From: Thermonema rossianum DSM 10300
GTDB lineage: Bacteria > Bacteroidota > Bacteroidia > Cytophagales > Thermonemataceae
NCBI RefSeq assembly: GCF_000426825.1
Contig: NZ_AUGC01000008.1
Location: forward strand, 98,426 to 162,425
Length of the DNA: 64,000 bases
Reading direction: 5' to 3'
The number at the start of each line of letters is the position of its first letter. The stretch's first letter is position 1. The notes beneath the pieces were generated by a model, which had not been told where the DNA came from, ran no database searches, and saw nothing but the letters and a program-made list of their open reading frames with translations. Positions 61,689-64,000 of the stretch are shown piece after piece. Made by a program: the position numbers and the translations under genes.

Positions 61689-63134
61689 ATGACAATGAAG
61701 CGAAAAATAATCACAGGGATTTGGGGACTGCTGTGTTTGATGGTGTTGTGTCCTGCCTTTTCCCGCCAGATGGCAGAGCCGGCCGCCGCCCGCGACTCGG
61801 CTTTTTGGATAGTGCGCCGGGTGGTGTTTGAAGGCAACAAGAAGACCAAAGACGAGATTTTGCGCCGTGAACTGGCTCTCTTGCCCGGCGACACTTTGCC
61901 CGTGGCACACTGGCAGGAGCTGCTTACGCGTGAGCGGAATAAACTGTTCAATACAGATTTGTTTGTGACCGTAGAAGCATGGATAGAGCCCGATTCGGCG
62001 GCATCTGCTCAGGGCGTGGATATACACTATCGCTTCAAAGAACGCTGGTATATCTTTCCGGTCTTTATTTTTGAACTGGCCGACCGCAATTTCAATGAGT
62101 GGTTATATGACCGCAAGGCCGATTTCAGCCGCACCAACTACGGCATGCGGTATGTGCAAAAGAACTTGCGGGGGCGCAACGAGCGTTTGGAGCTGCTCTT
62201 TCAACAGGGCTTTACGCGTAAGTATGAATTCTACTATGTGTTTCCCTATATAGACCGCCATAAGCGTTATGGCATGGAGCTGCGCACACAGTTTATGCAA
62301 AACCGCGACATACCTTATACTTCGCAGGAAAACAAGTTGGTATATTGGCGCTCGACGAGCACCAACCGTGAGCGCTGGAACTCGGAAGTGCGCTTGCGCC
62401 GCCGCGAAGGTTTTTATTTGTTTCATTACCTGACCGTGCGCTACAAAAGGGAATGGGTAGCCGATTCGGTGCTGCTGCTCAATCCCGACTACTTTACCGA
62501 CTCGACCAAAAACCTGCAGCAATACTGGGAGCTGCAATATGATTTGGTGAAAGACCGCCGTGACATTGCCGTGTATCCTTTGCAGGGCGAGCGTTGGGGC
62601 GTTCGCCTCACCAAACACGGCATCGGCAATTTCAGCGATGTGGATGCCTTCAGCGTAAAGGGCATTTATGAGCGCTACTGGCAGTTGAAAGACAACTGGT
62701 TTGCGGACCTGTCGGGAAGCGTGCGTTTCTTTTGGACCAAAGACCAGCCTTATTCTCTGGCGCGCGGCTTGGGCTATGGCGAAGAGCTGCCACGGGGCTT
62801 CCAGCGCTACGTGATGGACGGACAACATTTCTTTTTGCTGAAAAGCACACTGAAGTACCGTTTCTTCGATTGGAAGACCTATTTGCGTTTCATGCCGCTC
62901 GAAGAGTTTCGCACTTTCCCGCTGGCACTTTACGGGCGCCTGTTTTTTGACCAGAGTTATGTGTCGGACAAACTCTTGTTCTACATAGACAACCGCCTGG
63001 CCAACCGCTGGCTTTATGCCTATGGGGCAGGCTTCGACTTCGTTACCTTCTACAATGTGGTGCTGCAAGCCGAAATAGCACGTAACAACCTGGGCGAAAC
63101 CGGCTTCTTCTTTAATATCCGTGGCACCTTCTGA
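61689..63134 (+). CDS. POTRA-containing outer-membrane barrel protein (BamA/TamA superfamily)
   Basis: A 481-residue outer-membrane protein. After a signal peptide (hydrophobic about 7-25) there is one POTRA domain (about 38-115: VVFEGNKKTKDEILRRELAL) and a beta-barrel rich in aromatic strands ending IRGTF (C-terminal Phe). It is shorter than BamA, which has five POTRA domains. It may be a TamA-like or other Omp85 protein that inserts or secretes an unknown substrate. Confidence 0.85.
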   Translation: MTMKRKIITGIWGLLCLMVLCPAFSRQMAEPAAARDSAFWIVRRVVFEGNKKTKDEILRRELALLPGDTLPVAHWQELLTRERNKLFNTDLFVTVEAWIEPDSAASAQGVDIHYRFKERWYIFPVFIFELADRNFNEWLYDRKADFSRTNYGMRYVQKNLRGRNERLELLFQQGFTRKYEFYYVFPYIDRHKRYGMELRTQFMQNRDIPYTSQENKLVYWRSTSTNRERWNSEVRLRRREGFYLFHYLTVRYKREWVADSVLLLNPDYFTDSTKNLQQYWELQYDLVKDRRDIAVYPLQGERWGVRLTKHGIGNFSDVDAFSVKGIYERYWQLKDNWFADLSGSVRFFWTKDQPYSLARGLGYGEELPRGFQRYVMDGQHFFLLKSTLKYRFFDWKTYLRFMPLEEFRTFPLALYGRLFFDQSYVSDKLLFYIDNRLANRWLYAYGAGFDFVTFYNVVLQAEIARNNLGETGFFFNIRGTF

Positions 63135-63248
63135 AACTTGCTACGGTCAAGTGAACTCACCGCAGAGAGCATTCATGCATGGGGATGGTTAAGAGAATTT
63201 TGGGGGTGGTTAAGAGGATTTACCACAGAGGGCACAGAGTACACAGCC
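63135..63248. repeat. Short direct repeats ahead of the CRISPR array
   Basis: GGTTAAGAGAATTTT and GGTTAAGAGGATTTA are near-copies about 24 bases apart, followed by ACCACAGAGGGCACAGAGTA, a motif common in intergenic DNA of many bacteria. This is the distal flank of the CRISPR array if the leader is on the right. No cas gene or leader-like sequence was recognised here. Confidence 0.5.
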
Positions 63249-64000
63249 ATTTCAATTCCACATTGGTGCGATTAAAAGTAACCGGCGCTGCTGGCTCGCA
63301 GGGTTGCGACGCGTCATTTCAATTCCACATTGGTGCGATTAAAAGAAGATTGCTTATATTCATACATGCGAATTAAGCAATTTCAATTCCACATTGGTGC
63401 GATTAAAAGAACTTCATGAATGTCTCTACCATCTATCCACTTGCGATTTCAATTCCACATTGGTGCGATTAAAAGACAACGAAATAGATGTGTTTAAGTC
63501 CTACGCTGCAATTTCAATTCCACATTGGTGCGATTAAAAGACATTTAAAAAGATTTTTAAATATTTTACAATTTATATTTCAATTCCACATTGGTGCGAT
63601 TAAAAGTGCTTTGTCTGTTTGATCACCCCATATTCCATCAATATTTCAATTCCACATTGGTGCGATTAAAAGCTTTTTCTTGTTCTTGCCTTGCTTTTAG
63701 TATCAAGCATTTCAATTCCACATTGGTGCGATTAAAAGTATAAAACCAAATCGACCATAAGCATGACAAGCAAGATTTCAATTCCACATTGGTGCGATTA
63801 AAAGGCTCTATTTTTGAAAAATCGACCGGGGGCAACTCTAATTTCAATTCCACATTGGTGCGATTAAAAGCTAATAGAAGTAAGCATTGTGGATATACCC
63901 GCCAATATTTCAATTCCACATTGGTGCGATTAAAAGCAGCAACTACTGTTTTTTTCTTCTTGCAATCACAATTTCAATTCCACATTGGTGCGATTAAAAG
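63249..64000 (-). CRISPR. CRISPR array, 12 repeats in window, runs past right edge
   Basis: Twelve identical 30-bp repeats (ATTTCAATTC...CGATTAAAAG on +) begin at 63249, 63316, 63380, 63446, 63511, 63577, 63643, 63709, 63775, 63841, 63907 and 63971, with 11 unrelated spacers of 34-37 bp (37, 34, 36, 35, then 36 six times, 34). On the minus strand the repeat ends GGAATTGAAAT, so ATTGAAAT fits the 8-nt 5' crRNA handle of type I-B and III systems; the array is probably transcribed leftward, with the leader and perhaps cas genes beyond the right edge. No cas gene is in the window, so the subtype is inferred only. Confidence 0.97.

Noticed and set aside
62103..63068. 321-codon minus-strand frame opposite the POTRA/barrel gene
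   Set aside because: Antisense to a gene with a signal peptide, POTRA and barrel pattern; low-complexity His/Gln-rich product, as in reverse-complement shadows.
63638..63919. 93-codon minus-strand frame with repeated FNRTNVELK
   Set aside because: It is only the CRISPR repeat read as protein; period 66 matches repeat plus spacer.

Overview
The window is a stretch of about 50% GC chromosome from a Gram-negative member of the Bacteroidota, most likely a Cytophagales-type gliding bacterium. The evidence is: secreted enzymes with type IX secretion (T9SS) C-terminal sorting domains (lipase at 6023-7882, subtilase at 22766-24511); GLPGLI-family proteins beside a TonB-receptor-like outer-membrane protein; a Na+-translocating NADH:quinone reductase; lipid A/Kdo genes (lpxB, waaA); and recurrent promoter-like TAnnTTTG boxes with few clear Shine-Dalgarno sites. 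A thermophile such as Thermonema would fit the GC content and the I-B/III-like CRISPR repeat, but that is a guess.

Layout from left to right. 1-1636: tandem TerD-family genes (the first cut by the window edge) closed by a terminator. 1.7-6.0 kb: an M13 metallopeptidase lipoprotein, a Dam-type adenine methyltransferase followed by the wreck of what looks like its restriction endonuclease, and a DUF1207-like barrel protein. 6.0-13.1 kb (minus strand): T9SS lipase, a three-gene TRAP transporter (dctP-dctM-dctQ order on the + axis) and cystathionine beta-synthase. 13.2-18.3 kb: a cassette of a small secreted four-cysteine protein, two GLPGLI proteins and a large TonB-receptor-like protein, apparently driven by a promoter whose spacer is a 14-T homopolymer. 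18.4-22.0 kb: acetyl-CoA synthetase broken by a one-base frameshift, and a beta-CASP metallo-hydrolase. 22.8-30.5 kb: subtilase with lipoprotein partner, two tandem-domain universal stress proteins surrounding a NatAB-like ABC exporter and MscL. 30.5-34.3 kb: an overlapping operon of a Na+/solute symporter, an M20 amidohydrolase and alanine racemase. 34.3-41.1 kb: a conserved secreted protein, a MacB-type permease, a small secreted protein, a metal/siderophore binding lipoprotein and YidC.

41.2-45.9 kb holds nqrA-B-C-D-E on the minus strand, with a terminator right after nqrE and no nqrF. 46-52 kb has tRNA-related and envelope genes (miaE, csaA, waaA, an HPF-like gene, tRNA-Thr(CGT), a Rieske protein, TerC). 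52.8-63.1 kb carries a membrane-anchored patatin, a YbjN protein, lpxB, a WYL regulator, a thioredoxin pair, a TrpF-like pseudoenzyme, a PAS-only membrane sensor and a POTRA/barrel outer-membrane protein. The last 752 bases are a CRISPR array of 12 identical 30-bp repeats that continues past the right edge; repeat orientation puts the leader, and perhaps cas genes, to the right.

Six copies of an imperfect inverted repeat (GTCATTTCGA...TCGAAATGAC) lie only in intergenic spaces. The most interesting signals are the homopolymer-spaced promoter ahead of the GLPGLI cassette, the decayed restriction-modification pair, the acs frameshift, the missing nqrF and the perfect 26-bp palindrome inside a terD gene. 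No RNA genes other than tRNA-Thr were seen.
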